In this document: positions 39,609-46,808 of the stretch, in pieces | How positions within the stretch are numbered: position 1 is the stretch's first letter | Layout of the letters: every line of letters begins with the position of its first letter | Assembly (NCBI GenBank): GCA_903851415.1 | Contig: CAINOE010000180.1 | Coordinates: forward strand, 1 to 46,808 | Reading direction: 5' to 3' | DNA length: 46,808 nt | Source of the DNA: an uncultured Rhodopila sp. | GTDB lineage: Bacteria; Pseudomonadota; Alphaproteobacteria; Acetobacterales; Acetobacteraceae | Position numbers and translations under genes: made by a program | The notes under the pieces: model-generated | What the model was told of the DNA's origin: nothing | What the model saw: only the letters and a program-made list of their open reading frames with translations | Databases searched by the model: none

Positions 39609-41092
39609 TATGCGAGCACCCAGGTATCCTTGGTTCCCCCGCCCTGGGAGGAATTGACCACCAGCGTCCCCTGCTTCAGCGCCACGCGCGTCAGGCCGCC
39701 GGGCAGCACCCAGGTGTCCTTGCCGGTCACCGCGAAGGGACGCAGGTCGATATGGCGCGGGCGGACGCCGTCGTCGCACAGCGTCGGCGACACCGACAGT
39801 TTCAGCGTCGGCTGGCTGATGTAGTTCGACGGATCGGCCTTCAACCGCGCCCGGAACTCCTCGAGCTGCTGCTTGGAGGCGTGCGGACCGATCAGGATGC
39901 CGTAGCCGCCGGATTCCGCCACAGGCTTGGTGACGAGTTCGGCCAGATGGTCCAGCGTATAAGCCAGCGACTCCGGCTCCGCACAGATCCTCGTATCCAC
40001 ATTCTTCAGGATCGGCTCTTCCGACAGGTAGTAGCGGATGATGCGCGGCATATAGGCATAGATCGCCTTGTCGTCGGCGACACCGGTGCCGACGGCGTTG
40101 GCGATCGCCACCGCGCCGTGGCGCCAGGCCTCGATCAGGCCGCGCACGCCCAGCATGCTGTCGGGATTGAAGGCGTCCGGGTCGAGGAAGTCGTCGCCGA
40201 TGCGGCGGTAGATCGTATGCACCGCGGCGAGGCCGGCGGTGGTGCGCATCCAGACCTTGCCGTCCTCCACCGTCAGGTCACGGCCCTCGACCAGCGGCAC
40301 GCCCATCTCGCGCGCCAGGAAAACGTGCTCGAAATAGGCGGAGTTGAAGATGCCGGGCGACAGGACGACCACCTGGGGGTCGCTGACCGAGGCCGGGGCG
40401 ATCTCCGCCATCGCGTTGTGCAGGCGCAGGCCGTATTCATCGACGCCGCGCACGCGCAGGCCGGTCATGAGGTCGGACATCACGCGCAGGCTCATGTGCC
40501 GGTTCTCGACGACATAGGCGACGCCGGAGGGGGTGCGGGCGTTGTCCTCGAGCACGCGGAACTCGCCGGTTTCGTCGCGGACGATGTCGGTGCCGCAGAC
40601 GTGGACATAGGTGTTGTAGGGGACGTTGAAGCCGACCATGGCCTGGCAGTAGCCGGCGTTTTTCAGCACGAGCTCTTCCGGGACGATCTTGTCGGCGAGG
40701 ATTTTCCGCTCGTGGTAAACGTCGCGCAGGAACATGTTCAACGCCCGCACGCGCTGGATGACGCCGGTTTCGATCTGGGTCCACTCGGCCGGGGTGATCA
40801 CGCGGGGGATCAGGTCGAACGGCAGGATGCGGTCGATCGCCGTCGCGTCGGAATAGACGGTAAAGGTGATGCCGCGCTCGAGCAGATCGCGTTCCGCGTC
40901 GGCCGCCCGCTGGCGCAATGAAGCGATGGGCAGGGCCGCGAACCGCGACAGCAGCAGCGTGAGGGTCGGATGCTCCGGCTGGCCCGGTCTCAGCATCTCG
41001 CAGAAGAATGAGTTCGGATCGTAGCCCTGCATCGTCCCGTGCGGTTGCAACTGGCTCTGACTTTGCGACTGGCTCGCTGCACCCACCGGCAT
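39608..41092 (-). CDS. Circularly permuted ATP-grasp protein
   Basis: A 494-residue protein of the circularly permuted ATP-grasp (DUF404/DUF407) class, which is expected to form amide bonds using ATP. Family blocks include FRVLEDNARTPSGVAYVVENR, RRIGDDFLDPDAF and AVANA-like GAVAIANAVGTGVADDKA, then KPVAESGGYGILIGPHAS. ATG at 41092 follows ggagacaggg, giving an N-terminus with a SQSQSQ run; ATG at 41119 or 41035 are alternatives. It is co-transcribed with the alpha-E gene. The transglutaminase-like and proteasome-like peptidase genes often found with this pair are not in the window. Confidence 0.88.
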   Translation of the reverse strand: MPVGAASQSQSQSQLQPHGTMQGYDPNSFFCEMLRPGQPEHPTLTLLLSRFAALPIASLRQRAADAERDLLERGITFTVYSDATAIDRILPFDLIPRVITPAEWTQIETGVIQRVRALNMFLRDVYHERKILADKIVPEELVLKNAGYCQAMVGFNVPYNTYVHVCGTDIVRDETGEFRVLEDNARTPSGVAYVVENRHMSLRVMSDLMTGLRVRGVDEYGLRLHNAMAEIAPASVSDPQVVVLSPGIFNSAYFEHVFLAREMGVPLVEGRDLTVEDGKVWMRTTAGLAAVHTIYRRIGDDFLDPDAFNPDSMLGVRGLIEAWRHGAVAIANAVGTGVADDKAIYAYMPRIIRYYLSEEPILKNVDTRICAEPESLAYTLDHLAELVTKPVAESGGYGILIGPHASKQQLEEFRARLKADPSNYISQPTLKLSVSPTLCDDGVRPRHIDLRPFAVTGKDTWVLPGGLTRVALKQGTLVVNSSQGGGTKDTWVLA

Positions 41093-41324
41093 CCCTGTCT
41101 CCGTTCTGCGATGCGTCATGATAAACAAAACGGCTTGCCCGGGAAGGGATTTTCGGCGCGCGGTTTGGTTTGTGGACGAAACCGATGCCGGGGCAGGATG
41201 AGCGGCGGAGCGGGCGCCCGGCATTTTGGCGTTTCTGTGATTGCGGAAACCGTGTCCGAACGGCCACGAACCACCATTTCAGCGTCTGGAGCGTTCACGA
41301 TCGGTGTGAACACAGGGGGCTGCC

Positions 41325-41624
41325 ATGAAAACGTCAGGAGCCACGATCATCGCCGCGATCGGCCTTACGCTGATGACCTTCGGTCCCGCCGGGGCGCAGA
41401 CAAAGCCTTCACCCACCGCCGAACAGAGCTATACTGGCCAGTCTGTGACAGCGGACATCCAGGGCAACGCGCCGGCAACACAGCCGCGGCCGCTCGCGAC
41501 CATCGGCAACGTCAATGTCGGCGTCTGGGCGCCCGTTCAGGCGCCGTACAATGCCAACAACAACCGGACCCGGGCGGCGAACCCGATCTGGCGGGAAGAC
41601 ATGGCGCCCTCATCCGGTTTCTGA
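41325..41624 (+). CDS. Small secreted protein, possibly frameshifted
   Basis: A 99-residue protein with a signal peptide (MKTSGATIIAAIGLTLMTFG, cleavage near AGA/QT). The mature part is Pro/Asn/Thr-rich and unordered in appearance (ADIQGNAPATQPRP, APYNANNNRTRAANP). It stops at APSSGF. The next frame continues directly as FLNSDAVEKPRYAGSYNPAT to TAA at 41693-41695, with equally natural composition, so a one-base deletion near 41620 may have cut the original end. Family not recognised. An agggg site precedes the ATG. Confidence 0.6.
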   Translation: MKTSGATIIAAIGLTLMTFGPAGAQTKPSPTAEQSYTGQSVTADIQGNAPATQPRPLATIGNVNVGVWAPVQAPYNANNNRTRAANPIWREDMAPSSGF

Positions 41625-41734
41625 ACAGCGACGCGGTTGAGAAGCCGCGCTATGCCGGCAGTTACAATCCGGCGACTTCGTTTACGAAATATTAAACTCT
41701 CGGTCGCATATTTCACCGCCGGGAGGTCCGGCGC

Positions 41735-42025
41735 ATGCGTTTCACATGGCGGAAGGACAAGGAACTTTCGAAGTCCGCAAACACGGCGTCGATTTCTCGC
41801 TGGCAGAGGATGTCTTTGCCGACCCGTTTGCCGAGACGCTATGGGACGGTTTCGTCAATGGCGAGGAGCGCGGCGCATCGTCGGCGCGGTCGCCGCAGGC
41901 GATGGTTTCAAGGTTGTTTCAAGGTTATGGTACTTGTTTGCACCTTCCCGAACCCGTATGACGATCAATGGGTTCACGTGATCGGCCTGCGAGAGGCTAC
42001 AGCGCATGAGCGAAAGCGATACGGG
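41735..42025 (+). pseudogene. Decayed BrnT-type toxin gene
   Basis: BrnT (RelE-like RNase toxin) can be read only by joining frames. MRFTWRKDKE is in one frame, VRKHGVDFSLAEDVFADPF and WDGFVNGEER in the next, RIVGAVAAGDGFKV in the third, and LVCTFPNPYDDQWVHVIGLR with EATAHERKRY back in the first. The last shift is explained by a tandem 11-base duplication gtttcaaggtt (41905-41915 and 41916-41926). The other two shifts fit one-base deletions near 41770 and 41865. The KHGVDF and ERKRY motifs are diagnostic for BrnT. No functional toxin can be made without frameshifting. Confidence 0.8.
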
Positions 42026-42262
42026 AATCACAGCTCTGACGGCAGCGTCCTGACACCGGCGGAAATCGCACGGTTGGATGAAATCGTATCCCGCCTCGGC
42101 GGACCTGACGACAGTCCAACCGGACCCGGAGCGGCCCTGCCCGCGGACATGATCCCGATCCGCCTTGACCCCGACGTCAGAGCCTGGCTGCGCGCCAAGG
42201 GGCCGCGCTATCGGTCCGAAATAAACCGCATCTTGCGGGAAAGGATCCTCGCCGAGGGCTGA
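42006..42262 (+). pseudogene. BrnA-type antitoxin, probably frameshifted
   Basis: The C-terminal part (LTPAEIARLDEIV, then MIPIRLDPDVRAWLRAKGPR and YRSEINRILRERILAEG) is a typical BrnA ribbon-helix-helix antitoxin. The natural start ATG at 42006 (MSESDTGIT) runs into a TGA at about 42051, while the helix part lies in another frame, which is fused in frame to the brnT C-terminus. One base deleted near 42030 would explain this. An intact antitoxin might still be made from an internal start, but none with a ribosome site is visible. Confidence 0.7.
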
Positions 42263-42316
42263 CCGCGGCGCCCGGGCCGGGACAAGCCGCTTTCTCGCCG
42301 CGCCCGCGACGCGGTA

Positions 42317-43270
42317 ATGACGTCCATCGGACAGGGAGAGACACCGGTGGTCGTTGAATCGCACATGCAGGATATCGCCGACGCGCGCACGCAGACCGCC
42401 GCGACCATCCGTCCGACCGTACCGGCGCTGGAGGCGATGCTGCATGAGCCGTTCCCGGTGCTCGACCACGGCTTCATCCGCGTGATCGACTACATGGGCG
42501 ACGATTCCGCCATCGTGCAGGCGGCCCGGGTCTCCTACGGCCGCGGCACCAGGCGCGTGCAGGAGGATGAGGGACTGATCCGCTATCTGATGCGGCACCG
42601 GCACACCACGCCGTTCGAGATGTGCGAGATCAAGTTCCACGTCAAACTGCCGATCTTCGTGGCGCGGCAGTGGATCCGCCATCGCACCGCCAGCGTGAAC
42701 GAATACTCGGCCCGCTACTCGATCCTGGACAGGGAGTTCTACATCCCCTCGCCGGAGAACCTCGCCGCGCAAGCGACGACCAACCGGCAGGGGCGCGGGG
42801 AGGTCCTGGATGGCGAGGAAGCGGCGGAAGTGCTGCACCTGCTGCGCTCGGACGCAGAAAGCTGCTATGCGCATTACGCCAGCATGCTGAACGAGGGCGA
42901 CGCCGCAGACCCCGGGCGGCGCGGGCTGGCGCGCGAACTGGCGCGGATGAACCTGACGCTGAACACCTATACGCAGTGGTATTGGAAAACGAACCTTCAC
43001 AACCTGTTCCACTTCCTGTCGCTGCGGGCCGATTCCCATGCGCAATACGAAATCCGCGTCTACGCCGAGATCATGTTGCGGATGACCGAAGCCTGGGTGC
43101 CGATCGCCTGCGCGGCCTTCCGGGACTACCGGCTGGGTGCCGTGACCTTGTCGGCGCAAATGGTGGAGGTGGTGAAGCGCATGCTGGCGGGTGAGGCCGT
43201 CACCGCCGAAACCAGCGGGTTGAACCGGCGCGAATGGGCGGAGTTCGCCGCGCATTTCCAGACCGGGTGA
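42317..43270 (+). CDS. thyX: FAD-dependent thymidylate synthase (ThyX)
   Basis: A 317-residue ThyX that methylates dUMP to dTMP with methylene-tetrahydrofolate, FAD and NADPH. The ThyX signature RHRTASVNEYSARY is at residues 121-134. The rest matches alphaproteobacterial ThyX (DYMGDDSAIVQAARVSYG, LNTYTQWYWKTNLHNLFHFL). ATG at 42317 is used; ATG at 42365 after gggagaga is a possible shorter start, since the first 16 residues are not conserved family sequence. It replaces ThyA for DNA precursor synthesis in many such bacteria. Confidence 0.95.
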   Translation: MTSIGQGETPVVVESHMQDIADARTQTAATIRPTVPALEAMLHEPFPVLDHGFIRVIDYMGDDSAIVQAARVSYGRGTRRVQEDEGLIRYLMRHRHTTPFEMCEIKFHVKLPIFVARQWIRHRTASVNEYSARYSILDREFYIPSPENLAAQATTNRQGRGEVLDGEEAAEVLHLLRSDAESCYAHYASMLNEGDAADPGRRGLARELARMNLTLNTYTQWYWKTNLHNLFHFLSLRADSHAQYEIRVYAEIMLRMTEAWVPIACAAFRDYRLGAVTLSAQMVEVVKRMLAGEAVTAETSGLNRREWAEFAAHFQTG

Positions 43271-43289
43271 CGGCCGGTGCCGCACCGCG

Positions 43290-43320
43290 GGCAAACACCC
43301 TTGCTTGCTCCCCGTTTGCC
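43290..43320 (+). other. Inverted repeat between thyX and kup
   Basis: ggcaaac (43290-43296) and gtttgcc (43314-43320) form a perfect 7-bp stem, extendable with flanking accg/cggt, around a 17-base loop. It lies 20 bases after thyX and 69 before the kup start and could end the thyX transcript or structure the kup leader. Confidence 0.4.
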
Positions 43321-43388
43321 GCCACGGTAAGGGACGCAGCGCCCGAACGGTCAGGCACCGTGGAACAGCCGGCAATGAGGTCATCCAT

Positions 43389-45278
43389 TTGAGCCACGAT
43401 CTGCAGACCGCGGAAACCGGCAAATCTGTCCCGCGGCTCGGCGTGCTGATGGCCGTGCTCGGCATCGTCTACGGCGACATCGGCACCAGCCCGCTCTACG
43501 CCTTCAAGGCGAGCCTGCAGCTTTTCGACCCGACCCGGACAACCCCTGTCGAGATCTTCGGCGTGCTGTCGCTGATCTTCTGGTCGCTGATCATCATTGT
43601 GACGATCAAATACGTCTTTCTGGTGATGCGGGCCGACAACCGCGGCGAAGGCGGCATCCTGGCGCTCATGGCGCTGGCCCAGCGAGTCTCCGTCGGCGCC
43701 GCCACCAAGAGTGCGTTGGCTCTTGTCGGCATTGCAGGCGCCTGCCTGTTTTTTGGCGACGGCGTGATCACTCCGGCGATTTCCGTGCTGTCGGCGGTGG
43801 AGGGACTGGAGGTTTCCGCCCCGCAACTGAAGCTGTACGTCCTGCCGATATGCGTTGTTGTGATCGTCGCCTTGTTCGCCGCGCAGTATCAGGGCACCGG
43901 CCGTGTCGGCCGGGTGTTCGGGCCGATCATGGTGCTGTGGTTCCTGGTCATCGGCGCGGCGGGACTGGTCGAGATCATCCAGTATCCGCTCGTGCTGAAG
44001 GCGGTTTCACCGACATACGCGTTTGAACTGTGCCTGCAATACAAAGGCCTGGCGTTCTTCGTGCTCGGCGCCGTGGTGCTGTGCGTGACCGGCGCCGAGG
44101 CGCTGTACGCGGATATGGGGCATTTCGGCGCCAAGCCGATCAAGATCACCTGGCTGGTCTTCGTGCTGCCGAGCCTGGTGCTGAACTATTTCGGCCAGGG
44201 CGCGCTGATGATCCGCGACCCCGCGGCGATCGAGAACCCGTTCTTCCTGCTGCAGCCCGAGTGGCTGCGGCTGCCGATGGTGATCCTGGCGACGGCGGCG
44301 ACGGTGATCGCCAGCCAGGCGGTGATTTCCGGCGCCTTCTCGATGGCGCGGCAGTGTATGCAGCTCGGCTTCCTGCCGCGCATGACGGTGCGCCACACCT
44401 CCACCATGGAGGAAGGGCAGATCTACGTGCCGCAGGTGAACACCGCGCTGGCCATCGGCGTCGTGCTGCTGGTGCTGGCGTTCAAGACGTCGGACAATCT
44501 CGCCTCGGCCTATGGCATCGCCGTCACCGGCACCTTCCTGTGCACGGCCATCCTCGCGATGGTGGTGTTCCGCCGGCAGTTCCACTGGTCGCGCTTCGCC
44601 GCGATTTCGGTGTTCGGGTCGCTGTTTATGATCGATACGATCTTCTTCTCGGCCAACACGGTGAAGGTGGTGGAGGGCGGCTGGGTGCCGCTGGCGATGG
44701 GTCTCGCTTTGACGGGGATGATGACCTCGTGGAAGCGCGGACGGGACCTGCTGCTGTCGCGCTGGAAGCAGTCAAGCATGCCGCTGGCGCCGTTCCTGGC
44801 ACGGCTGCCTCAGTCGCGCATCATCCGGGTGCCCGGGTTGGCCGTGTTCATGACCAGCAATCCGGACTACGTGCCGACATCGCTGCTGCATAACCTCAAG
44901 CACAACAAGGTGCTGCACGAGAACGTCCTGTTCGTGACGGTGGAGAACGAGGACGTGCCGGAGGTCTCGCCGCAGCGCCGGACGGAGACGTCGCTGCTCG
45001 CGCCCGGGATACACCGGGTGATCCTGCGCTACGGATTCATGGAAAGCCCGAACATCCCGCGCGAACTGGAAAGCCTGACCGATGAGCTCGGCGTGCGCGT
45101 TTCCCAGGCCAGCTACTTCCTCGGCCGCGAGGTGCTGGTGCCGGGCATGGCGCCGAAGCTGCCATGGTGGCGGCGTGCGCTGTTCCTGATCATGGCGCGC
45201 AACGCCGTGCCGGCGACGGAGTTCTTCCGCATTCCGAGCGACCGGGTGGTGGAGCTGGGCGTCCGGATCACGATCTGA
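43389..45278 (+). CDS. kup: Low-affinity potassium transporter (Kup)
   Basis: A 629-residue K+/H+ symporter of the KUP/HAK/KT family with about 12 membrane helices and a C-terminal cytoplasmic domain. The signature GIVYGDIGTSPLYAFKASL is near the N-terminus, followed by the FGDGVITPAISVLSAVEG block. No ATG occurs in frame before TM1; TTG at 43389, eight bases after gagg, gives the normal length and N-terminus and is preferred to a TTG at 43305. It converges on the CBS-domain gene across 26 bases. Confidence 0.93.
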   Translation: MSHDLQTAETGKSVPRLGVLMAVLGIVYGDIGTSPLYAFKASLQLFDPTRTTPVEIFGVLSLIFWSLIIIVTIKYVFLVMRADNRGEGGILALMALAQRVSVGAATKSALALVGIAGACLFFGDGVITPAISVLSAVEGLEVSAPQLKLYVLPICVVVIVALFAAQYQGTGRVGRVFGPIMVLWFLVIGAAGLVEIIQYPLVLKAVSPTYAFELCLQYKGLAFFVLGAVVLCVTGAEALYADMGHFGAKPIKITWLVFVLPSLVLNYFGQGALMIRDPAAIENPFFLLQPEWLRLPMVILATAATVIASQAVISGAFSMARQCMQLGFLPRMTVRHTSTMEEGQIYVPQVNTALAIGVVLLVLAFKTSDNLASAYGIAVTGTFLCTAILAMVVFRRQFHWSRFAAISVFGSLFMIDTIFFSANTVKVVEGGWVPLAMGLALTGMMTSWKRGRDLLLSRWKQSSMPLAPFLARLPQSRIIRVPGLAVFMTSNPDYVPTSLLHNLKHNKVLHENVLFVTVENEDVPEVSPQRRTETSLLAPGIHRVILRYGFMESPNIPRELESLTDELGVRVSQASYFLGREVLVPGMAPKLPWWRRALFLIMARNAVPATEFFRIPSDRVVELGVRITI

Positions 45279-45304
45279 GCCGGCGCCCGGCCGTCCGGGT
45301 CTGC

Positions 45305-45745
45305 TCAGACGCGGGCGTAGGCGCCTGTGACGTAGCCGTGCAGCGAGGTGACATCGACCGCCTGCTTGGCGACCATGGCGTTCAGCAGGTCGCGGATGCT
45401 GATCACCCCGAGCAGCTTGCCGTCGTCCAGCACGGGCAGGTGGCGGAACCGGCCATTGGTCATATCGGCGATGGCCTCATCGACCGTGGTGCGGGGCGAG
45501 CAGGTTCTGACGTCGCGGATCATGAGCGTGTCGACCGCAACGTCGAGCACGCCGGGTCCCTGCGCTTCGAGGCCTCGCATGACATCGCGCTCACTGATGA
45601 TGCCGACCAGGAGGTCGCCCTCCATCACCACCGCCACGCCGATTTTCTGCCGGGCGAGGCCGCGGACGACGTCGAAAACCCGATCCGTTGGGCGGACGAT
45701 CACCAGGTTGTAGGGTTTATGCTTCAGTATGCCTGCAATTGTCAT
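45305..45745 (-). CDS. Two-CBS-domain protein
   Basis: A 146-residue cytosolic protein made of a pair of CBS domains (about 8-65 and 75-135), with GIISERDVMRGLE and GVISIRDLLNAMV as the typical ends of each. Such small proteins sense adenine nucleotides and often regulate transport or stress responses. ATG at 45745 follows ggaaggat; an upstream extension is not family sequence. It lies tail to tail with kup. A 7-bp palindrome upstream may be its operator. Confidence 0.9.
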   Translation of the reverse strand: MTIAGILKHKPYNLVIVRPTDRVFDVVRGLARQKIGVAVVMEGDLLVGIISERDVMRGLEAQGPGVLDVAVDTLMIRDVRTCSPRTTVDEAIADMTNGRFRHLPVLDDGKLLGVISIRDLLNAMVAKQAVDVTSLHGYVTGAYARV

Positions 45746-45827
45746 CGAAATATCCTTCCCTGAGCGGCTTGGCATCCGCGCCGTCGCGACTGGCCAACCT
45801 GCTAAATTACGGATGATGGTAATCCTT

Positions 45828-45844
45828 TTTGTGCGCTGCACAAA
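45828..45844. promoter_or_regulatory. 17-bp palindrome TTTGTGC-GCT-GCACAAA
   Basis: A perfect inverted repeat with 7-bp arms and a 3-bp centre lies 83 bases upstream of the CBS-domain gene start and 166 bases before the vapB-type gene. Its length and symmetry are those of a dimeric repressor or activator site. The regulator is unknown; it does not match the FNR consensus well. Confidence 0.55.
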
Positions 45845-46009
45845 CGCGTTTTCGGATGGCAGACCTGCAATTTGGGAAGCCCTCTCGTCTGTGACGCGCC
45901 TTCGCCGATCGGCGGCATGCGGGAGTATCCGGCGCGGAGGGGGATCTGCTGGCGTCTTGCGCCGGTGTAGCCAAAGCGGTCTGGACTGAGCCGCAACGGA
46001 ATATACACG

Positions 46010-46435
46010 ATGGCGTTTCGCGTCCGCGGCGCGGCCGCTGATGCGGCGGTCCGCAGGCTCGCCCGACTCAAGGGGATGACCCTGACGGAGACGATCCGGG
46101 AGGCTGTGGAGCGCTTGGTCAGCACCGTACCGCCGCTGACCGAGCGGTTGCAGGCGCTTCAGGCGCAGTTCCAGGCCATGAAGCAGGCTGGCGGACAGGC
46201 CGCCGACAAGGCGTTCTTTGATGAGTTATCCGGGGATTCGCGATGTTTGTGGACGCCTCGGCGATCATCGGAATCATCGCCTCGGAGGACGATGCCGGCA
46301 GCCTGGCCGGACGGTTGTCGCAGGCGCGTCGCCCACGGACCTCGGCCGCGGCGATCTTCGAGGCGGCAACGGGTCTGGCGCGGATCGCCACTGCGCCGAT
46401 CGCCGATGCGTTGGCCCTGGCCAGGCGGTTCCTGA
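46010..46435 (+). CDS. VapB-type antitoxin with extended C-terminus
   Basis: The first 75 residues are a Rv0623/PSK-type antitoxin: MAFRVRGAAADAAVRRLARL then GMTLTETIREAVERLV as the DNA-binding part, and ADKAFFDELSGD as the usual C-terminal end. Family members stop about here, just where the toxin starts. In this gene the frame stays open another 65 residues over the vapC start, giving 141 residues with an Arg/Pro-rich tail. Loss of the native stop is likely. The partner toxin follows in another frame. Confidence 0.75.
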   Translation: MAFRVRGAAADAAVRRLARLKGMTLTETIREAVERLVSTVPPLTERLQALQAQFQAMKQAGGQAADKAFFDELSGDSRCLWTPRRSSESSPRRTMPAAWPDGCRRRVAHGPRPRRSSRRQRVWRGSPLRRSPMRWPWPGGS

Positions 46436-46638
46436 AGGAGATCGACGCGACGGTCGTTGCGATCGACGGCGATACCGCGGCGATTGCGGTTGCTGCGTTT
46501 GACCGGTTCGGCACGGGGCGTCATCCGGCTGGCCTCAACATGGGCGACTGTTTTGCCTATGCCTGTGCCCGGCAGGGTGACGTGAAGCTGCTGTGCAAGG
46601 GGGACGATTTTCCGCGGACCGATATCACGCCGGCCTGA
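46243..46638 (+). CDS. VapC-type PIN-domain toxin
   Basis: A 131-residue PIN-domain ribonuclease. Conserved acidic residues are D4 (MFVDAS), E40 (AAIFEAATG) and D101 (NMGDCFAYA), with a further aspartate in LCKGDDFPRTDI. These form the Mg-binding site of VapC toxins. The start overlaps the antitoxin gene by 193 bases because the antitoxin frame is extended. The active site looks complete, so the toxin may be functional. Confidence 0.88.
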   Translation: MFVDASAIIGIIASEDDAGSLAGRLSQARRPRTSAAAIFEAATGLARIATAPIADALALARRFLKEIDATVVAIDGDTAAIAVAAFDRFGTGRHPAGLNMGDCFAYACARQGDVKLLCKGDDFPRTDITPA

Positions 46639-46808
46639 GCGAAACGGCCGGGCAAACCATGACCTTGCCAATCGGCGAGGCGTGGTTACCTTAGGCGACG
46701 CCCAAGAATGAGCGAATCGCTTTCGGTGCCGCGGTCGGACCCCCCGCAGGGGGAGATTCCGGTCCGGCCGGGGGCGGCCTAGACTCACCGGATGGTCAAT
46801 GAATCCTC
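46639..46808. other. Right edge, no gene seen
   Basis: The last 170 bases contain no supported gene. A small hairpin, ccccc-gca-ggggg, is at 46741-46753 about 100 bases after vapC and may be a weak transcript-end signal. Confidence 0.4.

Overview
The window is GC-rich, densely packed DNA from a bacterium, most likely an alphaproteobacterium and plausibly an Acetobacteraceae/Rhodospirillales-type species. The grounds are a three-gene petABC operon, PQQ alcohol dehydrogenase modules, DUF29 and BrnT/BrnA families, ThyX, and a dispersed palindromic repeat of the kind common in such genomes. No rRNA, complete tRNA, CRISPR array or recognisable transposase was found.

Layout. (1) 315-6211: histidine utilisation, hutI-hutH-hutU leftward and hutF divergent, the HutF route to N-formylglutamate. 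(2) 6482-9121: a scarred accessory patch with a 5'-truncated GH28 pectinase abutting a 3'-truncated DUF29 gene, small remnants, the 3' end of a tRNA, an intact DUF29 gene and a coiled-coil protein with 33-bp repeats. (3) 9927-33413: a large periplasmic alcohol-oxidation locus. (4) 33414-35346: a remnant-bearing gap, then an MBL-fold hydrolase. (5) 35347-41092: OsmC, a molybdopterin oxidoreductase, a third DUF29 gene, and an alpha-E/ATP-grasp pair. (6) 41325-46638: a small secreted protein, a decayed brnT/brnA pair, thyX, kup, a CBS-domain protein and a VapBC-type pair.

The centrepiece is region 3. A NosP-like FIST sensor and a hybrid histidine kinase overlap by ATGA. Two near-identical LuxR-type response regulators each lie divergent to a PQQ alcohol dehydrogenase. 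Both dehydrogenases carry the extra Asp (WDYDG) that marks lanthanide-dependent enzymes, and a 17-bp sequence is identical in the two upstream regions. The first dehydrogenase is followed by a stand-alone cytochrome c. The second is followed by a protein that joins a XoxJ/MxaJ-like periplasmic binding domain to the same type of cytochrome c. A complete cytochrome bc1 operon (petABC) sits between the two modules. Downstream come an ExaC-type aldehyde dehydrogenase, DUF779, the PQQ-associated ABC system (binding protein, beta-propeller, ATPase, permease), a second SsuABC-like transporter, two small proteins and an alginate-export-type outer-membrane channel.

Inferred working model: the outer-membrane channel and transporters handle substrate or cofactor. 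The PQQ enzymes oxidise alcohol in the periplasm and pass electrons to the dedicated cytochromes and perhaps to the adjacent bc1 complex. ExaC removes the aldehyde. The NosP/kinase/regulator set controls expression. All functions are assigned by reading motifs; no database search was run.
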